From assembly GCF_037081675.1 (NCBI RefSeq), contig NZ_JAZAQL010000002.1, forward strand, positions 620,001 through 684,000: a stretch of DNA of 64,000 nt, given 5' to 3'. The DNA is from Halorubellus litoreus. Its GTDB lineage: Archaea; Halobacteriota; Halobacteria; Halobacteriales; Natrialbaceae. The notes beneath the pieces are model-generated. The model saw only the letters and a program-made list of their open reading frames with translations. It was not told the origin of the DNA and searched no databases. Made by a program: the position numbers and the translations under genes. Of this stretch, positions 43,975 through 52,194 are shown in pieces (the first letter of the stretch is position 1; every line of letters begins with the position of its first letter).

Positions 43975-44709
43975 TCACTTCGGGAGCCAGACGATGGGGA
44001 CGTCCTCCCACGCCCAGCGTTCCTCGGGGTAGTCGGCGACCTCCCAGAAGCTCCGCGGCCAGGTGCCGACGGCGTCGTGGATGGCCTCGTAGGTCAGGGT
44101 GCTCTCGCCGTCGAGGACGAGCCGCCAGCGGCGTTCGAACTCGGCGGCGTCGAACGCGTCGGGGTCCTTGCCGTGGCCGACGGGGTCGTCGAGGATGCGC
44201 TGGAGGTGCCGGCGGTAGCCGTCGTTGACGTACCCGAGGACGAGGTGGCCGCCGGGTTCGACGGCGTCGTAGAGTGCGCGGAGTGCGGCGGCGGAGTCGG
44301 CGACGTAGCTCATCGTGCCGTAGCAGAGCACGGTGTCGAACTGGCGGTCGATGTCGAGGTCCGGGAGTGCGGCCTGCTCGAAGTGCACGTTCGAGATTTC
44401 GTCGGTCGCGGCGCGCTCGCGGTTCTCGGCGACGATGGAGGTGGCGGCGTCGTACCCGTAGACGGTCGTGTCGGGGTGCTCGCGGGCGACGTGGAAGGCG
44501 ACGACGCCGGGACCGCACCCGACGTCCGCGAACGACTCGGGGACGCCCTTCGCGTCGAAGAACTGCGCGAGGAGGTCGCGGACGTGATGCGTGCTCGGCG
44601 TGGCGTACTCGCGGTCGGATTCGTCTGCGTCGCGCCAGAACGCGTTCCAGTCGATGGTCTCGGGATGGCTGGCGTCGCTGCGGTCGGATGCGTCTATGGT
44701 TCCTGTCAT
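43975..44709 (-). CDS. Class I SAM-dependent methyltransferase
   Basis: 244 residues from ATG 44709 ('MTGTIDASDRSDASHPETIDW'). Motif I is 'SFADVGCGPGVVAFHVA' (about residues 65-80), motif II is 'TTVYGYDAATSIV', and the post-motif 'FDTVLCYGTMSYV' and 'GGHLVLGYVNDGY' follow in order. Substrate unknown. There is no TATA box within 30 bases of the start. The best candidate promoter is the AT-rich stretch around 44864-44880, giving an unusually long leader of about 130 bases. Confidence 0.85.
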   Translation of the reverse strand: MTGTIDASDRSDASHPETIDWNAFWRDADESDREYATPSTHHVRDLLAQFFDAKGVPESFADVGCGPGVVAFHVAREHPDTTVYGYDAATSIVAENRERAATDEISNVHFEQAALPDLDIDRQFDTVLCYGTMSYVADSAAALRALYDAVEPGGHLVLGYVNDGYRRHLQRILDDPVGHGKDPDAFDAAEFERRWRLVLDGESTLTYEAIHDAVGTWPRSFWEVADYPEERWAWEDVPIVWLPK

Positions 44710-44809
44710 TTTGGGGTGGCCGTGGCTGGTCGGACGGATGCGGTACGGCACCGAATCGTGGGTTTTGGGTGGGTCTTCGTCGGCTTCAGAGGATACCTGC
44801 TGCTACCGG

Positions 44810-44890
44810 AAAAGATTTTCTATTCTGCTTAACAGTCTTCTTCACTTACAACTTCGCACGCTGGGTATTTATAATTTTGGGACCCCGGCG
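44810..44890. promoter_or_regulatory. AT-rich island with strong TATA-like sequence
   Basis: About 80 bases here are far richer in A/T than anything around them, with aaaagattttct, ttaacag and gtatttataattttggg. They lie between two minus-strand genes, so the probable job is promoter of the methyltransferase gene downstream, whose start is 130-150 bases away. Confidence 0.5.
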
Positions 44891-44923
44891 GAACCGTCCC
44901 CGCGAACAACCCGAACGAACCTG

Positions 44924-46033
44924 CTACTCTTCGATATCATGCGGTTCGTGCACCACGCGGTACGTGCAGTCCCCGAACGAGTCCGACCCACCGTCCGCTT
45001 CCACCGCCGTACGCCCGTCCACCTCGCCCCCGTCGACGCGCTCGACGCTCGCGGCGTCGTACAACCGGAGGTCGCGCTCCTGGCGCGTCCGCACCGGCAC
45101 GTCGTAGTGCTCGTTCTCGTACCCGAGGTCGTCACCGGCCTCGCGGGCGTCCGCGACGAACTCCCGATGCGCCGCCAACCGGGCGGCGTTCACGTCCCGC
45201 GACACCGCCGGCGCCTCGCTCGCCCGGTCCGCGAACGCCTCAACGAACCCCGCGTCGCGCTCCACGCCCACCGAGTTCCGACCCGCGGCCATCGCCGCCA
45301 GACTCGTCGTCCCCGTCCCCCAGAACGGGTCCAGGACCGTCTCCCCGTACACCGAGTACATACAGACGAGTCGATACGGGAGTTCGAGCGGGAACGCCCC
45401 CGACCGCTCGCGGAGCGCGTCGTCAGCGAGCGTCTGGCGCTCCCCGCCCACGTCCGTCCACACGTCGCTGAACCACCGGTTGCGTTCCTCCCAGAAGTAC
45501 GCCGACTCGTAGCGCGCGTCGTCCCCCGGCGGGTACGACCGGGACTCGCCGTTCCGGAACACGAGCACGTACTCGTGCTCGAGGGTCACGTACGCGTTCG
45601 GCGGCACCATCCCGCTCCCCATGAACTTCGCCGCCGAGTTCACCGGTTTGCGCCAGAGGACGTCCGGCAGCGGGTCGAACCCGAGGTCCGCGAACGCCTC
45701 CACGACGCGAGCGTGATTCTGGTACACGCGGAACCGGTCGCCGACGGTCCGCGTCGCATCCCCGACGTTCACGCACGCGATACCGCCCGGCGCCAGCACG
45801 CGCTCGACCTCCGCCCACACGTCGTTCAGGACGTCGTGCATGCGCTCGAACGCCGCCTCACCGTCACCCGCGTCGAGCGCGTCACCGATCTCGGGGTCGA
45901 GGTCGGCGAACACGTCGTCCCACATCTCGATCATCGGGTACGGCGGCGACGTCACGACCAGGTCCACGCTGTCCGCGTCGAGCCCCGACAGGTCCCGCGC
46001 ATCCCCAACGTGTACGCAATGGGTCGTCTCCAT
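44924..46033 (-). CDS. zim: Orphan site-specific DNA methyltransferase (Zim-like, CTAG type)
   Basis: 369 residues from ATG 46033. The N4/N6 amino-methylase motif IV, T28-SPPYP, comes first, and the SAM-binding motif I, D235-PFWGTGTTSLAA, comes later: beta-class order. 'DVLWRKPVNSAAKFMGSG' and 'VTLEHEYVLVFRNGESRSYP' (in parts) are typical of the haloarchaeal orphan methylase Zim, which modifies CTAG. No restriction endonuclease or specificity gene is present. A TATA box (about 46058-46066, cctatatg on the minus strand) sits 27 bases before the start. Confidence 0.85.
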   Translation of the reverse strand: METTHCVHVGDARDLSGLDADSVDLVVTSPPYPMIEMWDDVFADLDPEIGDALDAGDGEAAFERMHDVLNDVWAEVERVLAPGGIACVNVGDATRTVGDRFRVYQNHARVVEAFADLGFDPLPDVLWRKPVNSAAKFMGSGMVPPNAYVTLEHEYVLVFRNGESRSYPPGDDARYESAYFWEERNRWFSDVWTDVGGERQTLADDALRERSGAFPLELPYRLVCMYSVYGETVLDPFWGTGTTSLAAMAAGRNSVGVERDAGFVEAFADRASEAPAVSRDVNAARLAAHREFVADAREAGDDLGYENEHYDVPVRTRQERDLRLYDAASVERVDGGEVDGRTAVEADGGSDSFGDCTYRVVHEPHDIEE

Positions 46034-46057
46034 CACTCACCCACTCCCCGCGCCACA

Positions 46058-46066
46058 CATATAGGT
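46058..46066 (-). promoter_or_regulatory. TATA box of the DNA methyltransferase gene
   Basis: catatag on the plus strand (ctatatg on the minus strand), about 27 bases from the ATG at 46033; it implies a leaderless mRNA. Confidence 0.6.
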
Positions 46067-46123
46067 GATTCTCCACGACCGAACGCCGACGGCGAACCTG
46101 GGTCAGCGTCCGCCGGCGCCGAA

Positions 46124-46675
46124 TCACTCGGTGCCCGTCCAGTCCTCGCGCGCGAGCCCGTAGCAGACCATGTCGCGGTGCTCGCCGTCGACGAACATGA
46201 AGTCCCGACGGACGCCCTCGCGCTCGAACCCGAGGGACTCGAGGAGCGCGCGCGAGGCGTCGTTGCTCGCGAACGCCTCCGCGCCGATGGCGGGCGTCGG
46301 GTACTCGCGGAACGTCCAGTCGACGACGAGACCCACTGACTCGCGCCCGTACCCCTCGCCGTGGTACTCGCCGGCGAGCCAGTATCCGAGGTTCGGGCGC
46401 TTGTAGGACGCCTCGCCGACGTGAACGGTCCCGAGGCGCTCGACGTCGTCGGCGTCGGCCGCCCCGCGTCCCGCATCGTCGGCGTCGAGACAGACGAGGA
46501 AGTCGTGGCCGTCGTCGTCGTCGCCGGCTTCCATCGCCGTCCGACTCGTCAGCGGGTTGCCGATGGGGTATCGAACCTCGGGGTTGGCGCGCGACCGCTG
46601 GACGAACGCGCGGTCCTCGTCCTCGAGCGTCCGGAGCGTCACGCGGTCGCCGGCCACGACAAGTGCACCAGGCAT
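46124..46675 (-). CDS. GNAT family N-acetyltransferase (RimJ/RimL-like)
   Basis: 183 residues from ATG 46675 ('MPGALVVAGDRVTLRTLEDED'). 'LGYWLAGEYHGEGYGRESVGLVVDWTF' (in parts) holds the acetyl-CoA loop (GEGYGRES, a Q/RxxGxG variant). 'AEAFASNDASRALLESLGFEREGVRRDFMFVDGEHRDMVCYGL' (in parts) is the usual C-terminal part of RimJ/RimL-type enzymes. It may acetylate protein N-termini or small molecules. An acidic insertion near residues 55-75 follows the second strand. Confidence 0.88.
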   Translation of the reverse strand: MPGALVVAGDRVTLRTLEDEDRAFVQRSRANPEVRYPIGNPLTSRTAMEAGDDDDGHDFLVCLDADDAGRGAADADDVERLGTVHVGEASYKRPNLGYWLAGEYHGEGYGRESVGLVVDWTFREYPTPAIGAEAFASNDASRALLESLGFEREGVRRDFMFVDGEHRDMVCYGLAREDWTGTE

Positions 46676-46806
46676 GCCCGCACCGTCTGCCCTGAGGCCG
46701 ATAAGCGTTCCTCCGGGATGCCACGGACACACGGCCACCGGCCGCGACGAACGGCAGGACCGGCCGGGGCGAAAGCCACACCACGCTGGCCGAGCAACGC
46801 TGACGC

Positions 46807-47421
46807 GTGCACTGCGAGGTCATCGGCTGGCCCGAGGACGGGGCGACGCTCCGCCTGGACTACCGCGAGTTCGGGTACGCCGGGAAGTTCGCGATGTCCT
46901 CGACCGGGAAGGCCGTCTGTCACGACCGTCCGCACCCGGTCGCCGAAACCCACGAGGACCCCGCGGACGCGTTCGCCGGCCGCGACAGCGACGACTACGC
47001 GACCGACGTCCTCGCCGCGGTCGCGTTCAACGAGGACCGCACCGACGCCAACACGCTCTGGCTCCGGTACGTGACCGTGCGCGCCGACCGCCGCGGCGAC
47101 GGCCTCGGCCCGCGACTCCTCGCGTTCGTCCGCGACGCCGCCAGCGAGCGCGGCTACGACCGCCTCCGCATCGCCGTCAACAACCCCTACAGCTACGAGG
47201 CGCTCTACAAGACCGGGTTCGCGTACACCGGCCGCGAGACCGGTATCGCCGAACTCGTCCTCGAACACCCCGCCGACGAAGCCCTCTCGAGCGACGTCGA
47301 CCCCGCGGCGCGCTACCGCGAGGGCCTCGACGCGTTCGCCGACCGCGACGACCTCAGCGCGAACGAACGCGAGTTCCTCGCCGCGAAGCACGAACGCGGC
47401 CCGCCCGCGGCGACGCGGTGA
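46807..47421 (+). CDS. GNAT family N-acetyltransferase
   Basis: 204 residues from a GTG start at 46807 ('MHCEVIGWPEDGATLRLDYREFGYAGKF'). The acetyl-CoA site is 'LRYVTVRADRRGDGLGPRLLAFVRDAA' (in parts). 'AVNNPYSYEALYKTGFAYTGRETGIAELVLE' (in parts) is the substrate-side segment. The last 50 residues are an acidic helical extension. Substrate unknown. It is divergent from the other GNAT gene (131 bp between starts) and convergent with rtcB. Confidence 0.85.
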   Translation: MHCEVIGWPEDGATLRLDYREFGYAGKFAMSSTGKAVCHDRPHPVAETHEDPADAFAGRDSDDYATDVLAAVAFNEDRTDANTLWLRYVTVRADRRGDGLGPRLLAFVRDAASERGYDRLRIAVNNPYSYEALYKTGFAYTGRETGIAELVLEHPADEALSSDVDPAARYREGLDAFADRDDLSANEREFLAAKHERGPPAATR

Positions 47422-47464
47422 GGCGGCCGCCGCCGCCGGGGCGCGACGAACCCCCGCTCGCCGC

Positions 47465-48931
47465 TCACCCCTTGATGTTGCAGACGGGGAAGGTCCGCGC
47501 CACCTTGTCGCCGATGCCGAGCGCGTCGCTCACGCGCACGACCTCGTCGACGTCCTTGTAGACGCCGGGCGCTTCCTCCGCGATGGTCGCACCCGACTGT
47601 GCTTTCACGTACACGTGCTGCTGCTCGCGGAGGTCCGTCTGGACGTCACCGCCCCAGTAGTCCTGCTTCGCTTGCGTCCGACTCATCGTCCGCCCCGCAC
47701 CGTGTGCGGTCGACCCGAACGTCTCCGACAGCGAGTTCTCGCCACCGCGCAGGACGTAGCTGCCCGCGCCCATGCTCCCCGGGATGATGACCGGCTGCCC
47801 GACGTCCCGATAGGCCGCCGGCAGTTCCGGGCGGCCCGCCGGGAACGCGCGCGTCGCGCCCTTCCGATGCACGAACAGCTCCTTCTCTTTCCCATTCACT
47901 TCGTGGACCTCTTTCTTCGCGATGTTGTGCGCGACGTCGTACAGGAGGTCCATCTCCATCGCCTCCCAGTCCCGGTCGAACACGTCCTCGAACACCTGGC
48001 GCGTGCGGTGCATGATGAGCTGGCGGTTCACCCACGCGAAGTTGATGCACGCGCACATCGCGCCGTAGTAATCCTCGGCGAGCTGACTGCCCGCCGGTGC
48101 CGCCGCGAGGTCGCGGTCCGGGAGCTGGTCGACGAACCCCGAGTGACGCTTCTCGATGTCGCGCACGTAATCCTGACACGTCTGATGGCCGAGCCCGCGA
48201 CTCCCGCAGTGGATGAGCACCACGACCTGGTCCTCGACGAGCCCGAACTCCCGTGCGACGTCCTCGCGGAACACGTCCGTCACGCGCTGGACCTCAAGGA
48301 AGTGATTCCCCGACCCGAGCGACCCGACCTGCTTCCGGCCACGTTGCTTTGCCTCCTCCGGCACCTTCGACGGCTCCGCGTCCGGCCGCTTCCCCTCGTC
48401 CTCGCAGTGCGCGAGGTCCTCGGGGACCGCCCAGTCCTCCGCGAGCGCCCACTCCACGCCACCCTGGAGGATGCGATTCACGTCCGCCACCGATCCCTCG
48501 AAGATACCGCCCGCACCCAGGCCCGTCGGCACGTTCTCGAACAACGCCTCCACGAGCTCCTCCTCGCGCCCGCGAACGTCCTCGTACCGGAGATTAGTTT
48601 TCATCATTCTGACACCACAATTTATATCAAATCCGACAGCTCCAGGTGATATACAGCCGTTCTCGGCATCTGTGGCGCCGACGCCACCGACGGGGAACCC
48701 GTACCCCTGGTGGGCGTCCGGCATCGCGAGCGCGTACTTCTGGATGCCGGGGAGGTGCGTCGCGTTCTTGAGCTGCTGGAGGCTCATGTCGTCGCTGATC
48801 TCGTCGAGGAGCGTCTCGCTCGCGAGGACGCGCGCCGGCGCTCGCATCCCCTCGCTCTCGTCCTGGGGGATCTCCCACACGTAGTCTCGGACCTTGTGGA
48901 GCGTGATGCCGTCGGCGTCGTACGTGGTCAT
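47465..48931 (-). CDS. rtcB: RNA-splicing ligase RtcB
   Basis: 488 residues. It carries 'GVGATDAENGCISPGAVGFDINCGVRMM' (in parts), with the Asp and Cys metal ligands, 'SLGSGNHFLE', 'VLIHCGSRGLGHQ' and the active-site 'TAHGAGRTMSR', in which H410 forms the GMP adduct. It joins RNA ends with 2',3'-cyclic phosphate and 5'-OH using GTP and manganese, chiefly tRNA exon halves after archaeal intron removal. Length is normal for the intein-free archaeal protein. Its activator, archease, is encoded in the same minus-strand cluster. A TATA-like element (near 48954-48963) lies about 27 bases upstream of the ATG. Confidence 0.96.
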   Translation of the reverse strand: MTTYDADGITLHKVRDYVWEIPQDESEGMRAPARVLASETLLDEISDDMSLQQLKNATHLPGIQKYALAMPDAHQGYGFPVGGVGATDAENGCISPGAVGFDINCGVRMMKTNLRYEDVRGREEELVEALFENVPTGLGAGGIFEGSVADVNRILQGGVEWALAEDWAVPEDLAHCEDEGKRPDAEPSKVPEEAKQRGRKQVGSLGSGNHFLEVQRVTDVFREDVAREFGLVEDQVVVLIHCGSRGLGHQTCQDYVRDIEKRHSGFVDQLPDRDLAAAPAGSQLAEDYYGAMCACINFAWVNRQLIMHRTRQVFEDVFDRDWEAMEMDLLYDVAHNIAKKEVHEVNGKEKELFVHRKGATRAFPAGRPELPAAYRDVGQPVIIPGSMGAGSYVLRGGENSLSETFGSTAHGAGRTMSRTQAKQDYWGGDVQTDLREQQHVYVKAQSGATIAEEAPGVYKDVDEVVRVSDALGIGDKVARTFPVCNIKG

Positions 48932-48969
48932 GTGCTAGCAGTCGGTCGCGCCGGCGGAATAGGTTTCGT

Positions 48970-50088
48970 CTACGCGGCCGAGTCGTCGGCCGTGCGCTCG
49001 TCGCAGGACGCGGCCGCGTCGGCGGATACGGTCGCGGCTGCGTCCGCGTCGTCGTCGCCGAAGACGGCGTCGAGCGAGTACGGGCCGGCGCCGGTTATCA
49101 TGAGCGCGGACGCGAGTCCGAACAGCGAGAGGTGCGCGAGCACGGGGTCGTCGGGGAGGCCGAACAGCGTGAGCGTGAACAGGCCGAGCGAGAGCGCGGC
49201 GGTCGCGCGCGTGTAGAGGCCGACAGCGAGGACGACGCCGACCGCTATCTCGGCGAGTGCGGCGCCGACCACCCAGAGTTCGGGGGCGACGGGGACGACC
49301 GCGGTGAGGTCGTACTTCGCGACGACGGCGAGCGCGTACCCGGGGTTGAGGAGCTTCTCGACGAGGCCGAGGTAGACGAACGTCACGGCGAGCGAGAGCC
49401 TGATGGCGACGGGGACCAGGGGCGTGGCGGGAGCGACGCGCTCGCGGAACCGAACGGCGAGACCGTGGACGGGGTCGATGCGGCCGTACGTGCTCTCGTC
49501 GTCCGCGGCGAGCCGTCCGAGGACGTCGTCCGCGCTCGGCCGGCCGCTCCCGACGGCGACGAGCGCGAGGAACCCGCCGACGTACTCGAACTGGAGCGCG
49601 AGCGCGGGTTCGACGCCGAGGCCGTACGCGTAGAGCACGAGGCCGACGGCGGCGACGAAGCGCGTCGCGAGCCCGAACAGGAGCAGGAACCCGAGGCCGA
49701 TGAAGAGGAGTCGTGCGTCGCTCGCGACGAGCGGCGTGAAGTAGTAGCCGCTGAAGCCGGCGCCGACGAGCGGGATGCCGATGGCGAGTCGGAGCAGCCA
49801 CGGGAGGAGGTCGCGGTAGTCCGTCATCGCGGCGGCGAACAGCGCGCGGTCGCGCTCGAACGGCCGAACGCGTTCGTACGCGAGCACGCTCGCGACGGCA
49901 GCGAGTGCGCTCCCGCCGAGGATGGCCGCGTGCAGCGGGACCGCGAGCGTGGTCGCGACGAACGAGACGATGGATGCGACGTCCGCGGGCTCGTCGACGA
50001 CGTACCGGACGTGCGCGCTCGCGGTCCCGGCGAAGGCCGTGATGGCGAGCGCGAGCACCAACCCGACGCGTCGCGTGAGACGCTTCAT
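48970..50088 (-). CDS. DoxX-type membrane protein
   Basis: 372 residues from ATG 50088. An N-terminal helix 'GLVLALAITAFAGTASAHVRYV' could be a cleavable signal. About eight further helices follow. The segments 'LLRLAIGIPLVGAGFSGYYF' and 'IRLSLAVTFVYLGLVEKLLNPGYALAV' (in parts), with 'AELAVGVVLAVGLYTR'-like text near residue 285, match DoxX/SURF-type proteins in two halves. Function unknown; DoxX proteins have been linked to thiol/oxidative stress. It lies between rtcB and archease but has its own TATA-like box (cgtttacg, about 50112-50119). Confidence 0.78.
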   Translation of the reverse strand: MKRLTRRVGLVLALAITAFAGTASAHVRYVVDEPADVASIVSFVATTLAVPLHAAILGGSALAAVASVLAYERVRPFERDRALFAAAMTDYRDLLPWLLRLAIGIPLVGAGFSGYYFTPLVASDARLLFIGLGFLLLFGLATRFVAAVGLVLYAYGLGVEPALALQFEYVGGFLALVAVGSGRPSADDVLGRLAADDESTYGRIDPVHGLAVRFRERVAPATPLVPVAIRLSLAVTFVYLGLVEKLLNPGYALAVVAKYDLTAVVPVAPELWVVGAALAEIAVGVVLAVGLYTRATAALSLGLFTLTLFGLPDDPVLAHLSLFGLASALMITGAGPYSLDAVFGDDDADAAATVSADAAASCDERTADDSAA

Positions 50089-50158
50089 GGTCCACTGTTC
50101 GGTCCCAGAACGTAAACGCACCACGACGGTTCTCGTGGGGCGACCCCCCAGAGACCGC

Positions 50159-50614
50159 TCAGACGTCGAAGACGACGTACGCGTACCACTCGTCGTCGCG
50201 CTCCTCGACGACCATCTGCGAGAACGTCACCGCCTTCACCTCGCGAGCGTCGACGTCCGCGAGGTCGACGCCGCGAGCGGTCGCCTCCAGTCGATACTGA
50301 TTCTCGTCGCCGCCCGCGGCCTGCGCCGCGTCTTCGTCGTCGATTCGCGAGATCGCGACGTCGTTGTCGACGGGGAGGACGCCGCGGACGTCGCGCTCGT
50401 AGATGAGGCGTCCGAGGTAGTCGTACAGGAGTCCGTCGAGGTCCTCGGCCTCCCGTTCGACCGAGAACCGCTCTCCGCCCGTCGCGGGAACGTCGTCGCA
50501 CTGCGCGGACGCGAGGCCGTCAGCGACCGCCGCGAACACTGCACTCGTCGACTCGCCGGTCGCTTCGACCGCCACGTCCGCGGTGTGCTCGCGGAGCGCG
50601 AACTCGCCCGTCAT
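50159..50614 (-). CDS. Archease (activator of RtcB RNA ligase)
   Basis: 151 residues. 'MTGEFALREHTADVAVEATGESTSAVFAAVADGLAS' (in parts) is the archease N-terminus, with the metal-binding Asp in 'HTADV'. 'DGLLYDYLGRLIYERD' and the C-terminal 'GREVKAVT..M'-like 'DAREVKAVTFSQMVVEE' followed by 'WYAYVVFDV' complete the fold. Archease speeds RtcB guanylylation and broadens its nucleotide use. The start overlaps the DUF502 stop by four bases, so the two are coupled. rtcB is two genes downstream on the same strand. Confidence 0.94.
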   Translation of the reverse strand: MTGEFALREHTADVAVEATGESTSAVFAAVADGLASAQCDDVPATGGERFSVEREAEDLDGLLYDYLGRLIYERDVRGVLPVDNDVAISRIDDEDAAQAAGGDENQYRLEATARGVDLADVDAREVKAVTFSQMVVEERDDEWYAYVVFDV

Positions 50615-51864
50615 CGTCCCTCCGCGTCCGTGTCCGCGTCCGGACGCGTCGGTCCCGACGGCTTGTCGCGGTCGCGCTCGAACGCGTCGACGTCCACGAA
50701 CGCGTCGTCGTCGGCCGTCCCGTCACCCGCATTCGGTTCGGGGTCGGTCGCGTCGGCGTCGTCGGCTCCGGCGTCCGAGTCGCGCGTCTGGTCGCGCCAC
50801 CGCCCACTGGGTGCATCCGCCGGATCGACGTCCGCGGGCGTGTCGAAGTCACTCCCGAGCGACCCCTCGGTCCGCCCGGCCGCGACGTCCGACGGCGTCG
50901 CGTGCTCCTCGCCGAGCGTCTCCTCGACTCGCTCGCGCTCGACGTCCCCCGGGTGCGCGTCGCTCGCCCCGAGCATCTCCTCGTCGCTATAGGACTCGAC
51001 GCCGGACGGAACCGCCTCCTCGCCAGGCGAATCCGGTTCCGCGTACGACTCGTACGCACCGCGGCGCTCCGCCGCGCTCGCGCCGCGACGCTGCCGTTCG
51101 CCAGCGTGCCCGTCCGGCGCCGCCTCCGCACCGACCGCCACCTCCGACGTCGCTCCGAGCCGCTCAAGTTCGTCCGCTGACAGGCTCGACCGACCACTGA
51201 CGTCGTCCGGCCCCCCCGTCGCCACGCCACTCGTCACGACCGTCCGGATGCCCTCGTCGACCGTCATATCCACGTCCATCACGCGCTCGCTCGGCACGTG
51301 CACGAGATGCCCGCCCATGACGGGGTTCGGCGCGAGCGGCAGGAACAACGTCACCAGGTCCCGTTCACCAGCCGCATCCTTCAACGACCCAGCGGACTCC
51401 GCGGTGAGGAACCCGAGCGTGTACGCGCCCTCGTGGGGGAACTCCACGAGCTTCACGTCCCGGAAGCTCTGCTGGTCGCTCTCCATCATCACGTCACTCA
51501 TCTCCCGGAAGCTCTCGTAGATTGACCCAAACCCCGGAACGCGCGCGAGCGCCGCGTCCACGTACTCGATGAACGTCTCCCCGTACCGGAACTGCGTGAG
51601 GAACCCGACGAGGAACACGATAGCGATCAGCACCCCGACCGCCGCCCCCAGGAGGATGGGGCTCGCGCCCTGATTCCCGGTGACGTCCAGCAACGTCGTC
51701 ATATAGTTCAGGATGTACTGGACGACCGTTGCGAGCACGAGCACCGTCACGGCGAACGGCACCACGACCGCCAGCCCACCGATGAACGCATCCCTGACCA
51801 AATCGACGACGCTCCGACCAGCCTCACGCGGCGACGAGTACTCGCCACCCGACCCTGACTCCAT
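50611..51864 (-). CDS. DUF502 membrane protein with long acidic tail
   Basis: 417 residues from ATG 51864 ('MESGSGGEYSSPREAGRS'). Two membrane helices (about residues 28-50 and 65-92) are followed by the conserved DUF502 core: 'RVPGFGSIYESFREMSDVM', 'DVKLVEFPHEGAYTLGFLT', 'VTLFLPLAPNPVMGGHLVHVP' (in parts). The last ~190 residues are acidic and disordered with no counterpart in ordinary DUF502 proteins. Function unknown; plant relatives (LCV/COV) are Golgi or vascular proteins. It leads an operon with archease (four-base overlap). Confidence 0.85.
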   Translation of the reverse strand: MESGSGGEYSSPREAGRSVVDLVRDAFIGGLAVVVPFAVTVLVLATVVQYILNYMTTLLDVTGNQGASPILLGAAVGVLIAIVFLVGFLTQFRYGETFIEYVDAALARVPGFGSIYESFREMSDVMMESDQQSFRDVKLVEFPHEGAYTLGFLTAESAGSLKDAAGERDLVTLFLPLAPNPVMGGHLVHVPSERVMDVDMTVDEGIRTVVTSGVATGGPDDVSGRSSLSADELERLGATSEVAVGAEAAPDGHAGERQRRGASAAERRGAYESYAEPDSPGEEAVPSGVESYSDEEMLGASDAHPGDVERERVEETLGEEHATPSDVAAGRTEGSLGSDFDTPADVDPADAPSGRWRDQTRDSDAGADDADATDPEPNAGDGTADDDAFVDVDAFERDRDKPSGPTRPDADTDAEGR

Positions 51865-51988
51865 TACCACCCACAACAGGGCGAGCCAGCAAAGGGATTG
51901 GGGAGACACAGTTAGGCCCCACCCACCCCCACACGCCCCCACCGAACCACACGCACGAACACCCCCAGAGACGACACCACCACCACCG

Positions 51989-52150
51989 TACGCTGGTGCG
52001 AGCGGGCAACCTGAAACGGCCGCCTGGCGGCGGCCGTATGCTCGTGCAAGCAAACAGCGTGAAACGGCGCCCTGGAGGGCGCCGTATACTCGTGCGAGCC
52101 GTAGTCCCGAAACGGTGACCTGACGGTCACCGTATGCTTGTGCGAGCGGG
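51989..52150 (+). repeat. Three-unit 48-bp hairpin array with covarying stems
   Basis: Three hairpins with 9-bp perfect stems and 4-base loops start at 52016, 52064 and 52112, i.e. exactly 48 bp apart. Unit 1 is acggccgcc-tggc-ggcggccgt, unit 2 acggcgccc-tgga-gggcgccgt, unit 3 acggtgacc-tgac-ggtcaccgt. The stems differ in the middle but both arms change together. Each is preceded by gaa and followed by at(g/a)ct(c/t)gtgc(g/a)agc, itself able to form a small stem around gtgc. A related cgctggtgcgagcg precedes unit 1. Confidence 0.8.
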
Positions 52151-52162
52151 GGTGCCGATGGA

Positions 52163-52168
52163 ATTATA
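52163..52168 (+). promoter_or_regulatory. TATA box of the GNAT gene
   Basis: attata about 30 bases before the GTG at 52195, right after the hairpin array. It supports the GTG start and a leaderless mRNA. Confidence 0.6.
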
Positions 52169-52194
52169 CCTGTGTGTCTCGGATTCCCATCCTA

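Larger units (their letters stand above)
51865..52194. other. 330-bp divergent intergenic region holding a hairpin repeat array
   Basis: No gene. The left ~40 bases carry the DUF502 promoter, the right ~35 the promoter of the GNAT gene (attata, 52163-52168). Between them, from about 51989 to 52150, is the 48-bp hairpin array described in the next entry. The piece 51900-51985 is C/A-rich (caccccca...cacaccc) and shows nothing else. Confidence 0.7.

Noticed and set aside
51989..52150. Hairpin array as a CRISPR array
   Set aside because: Units are contiguous 48-bp repeats with variable stems and no unique spacers; no cas gene is present in the window.
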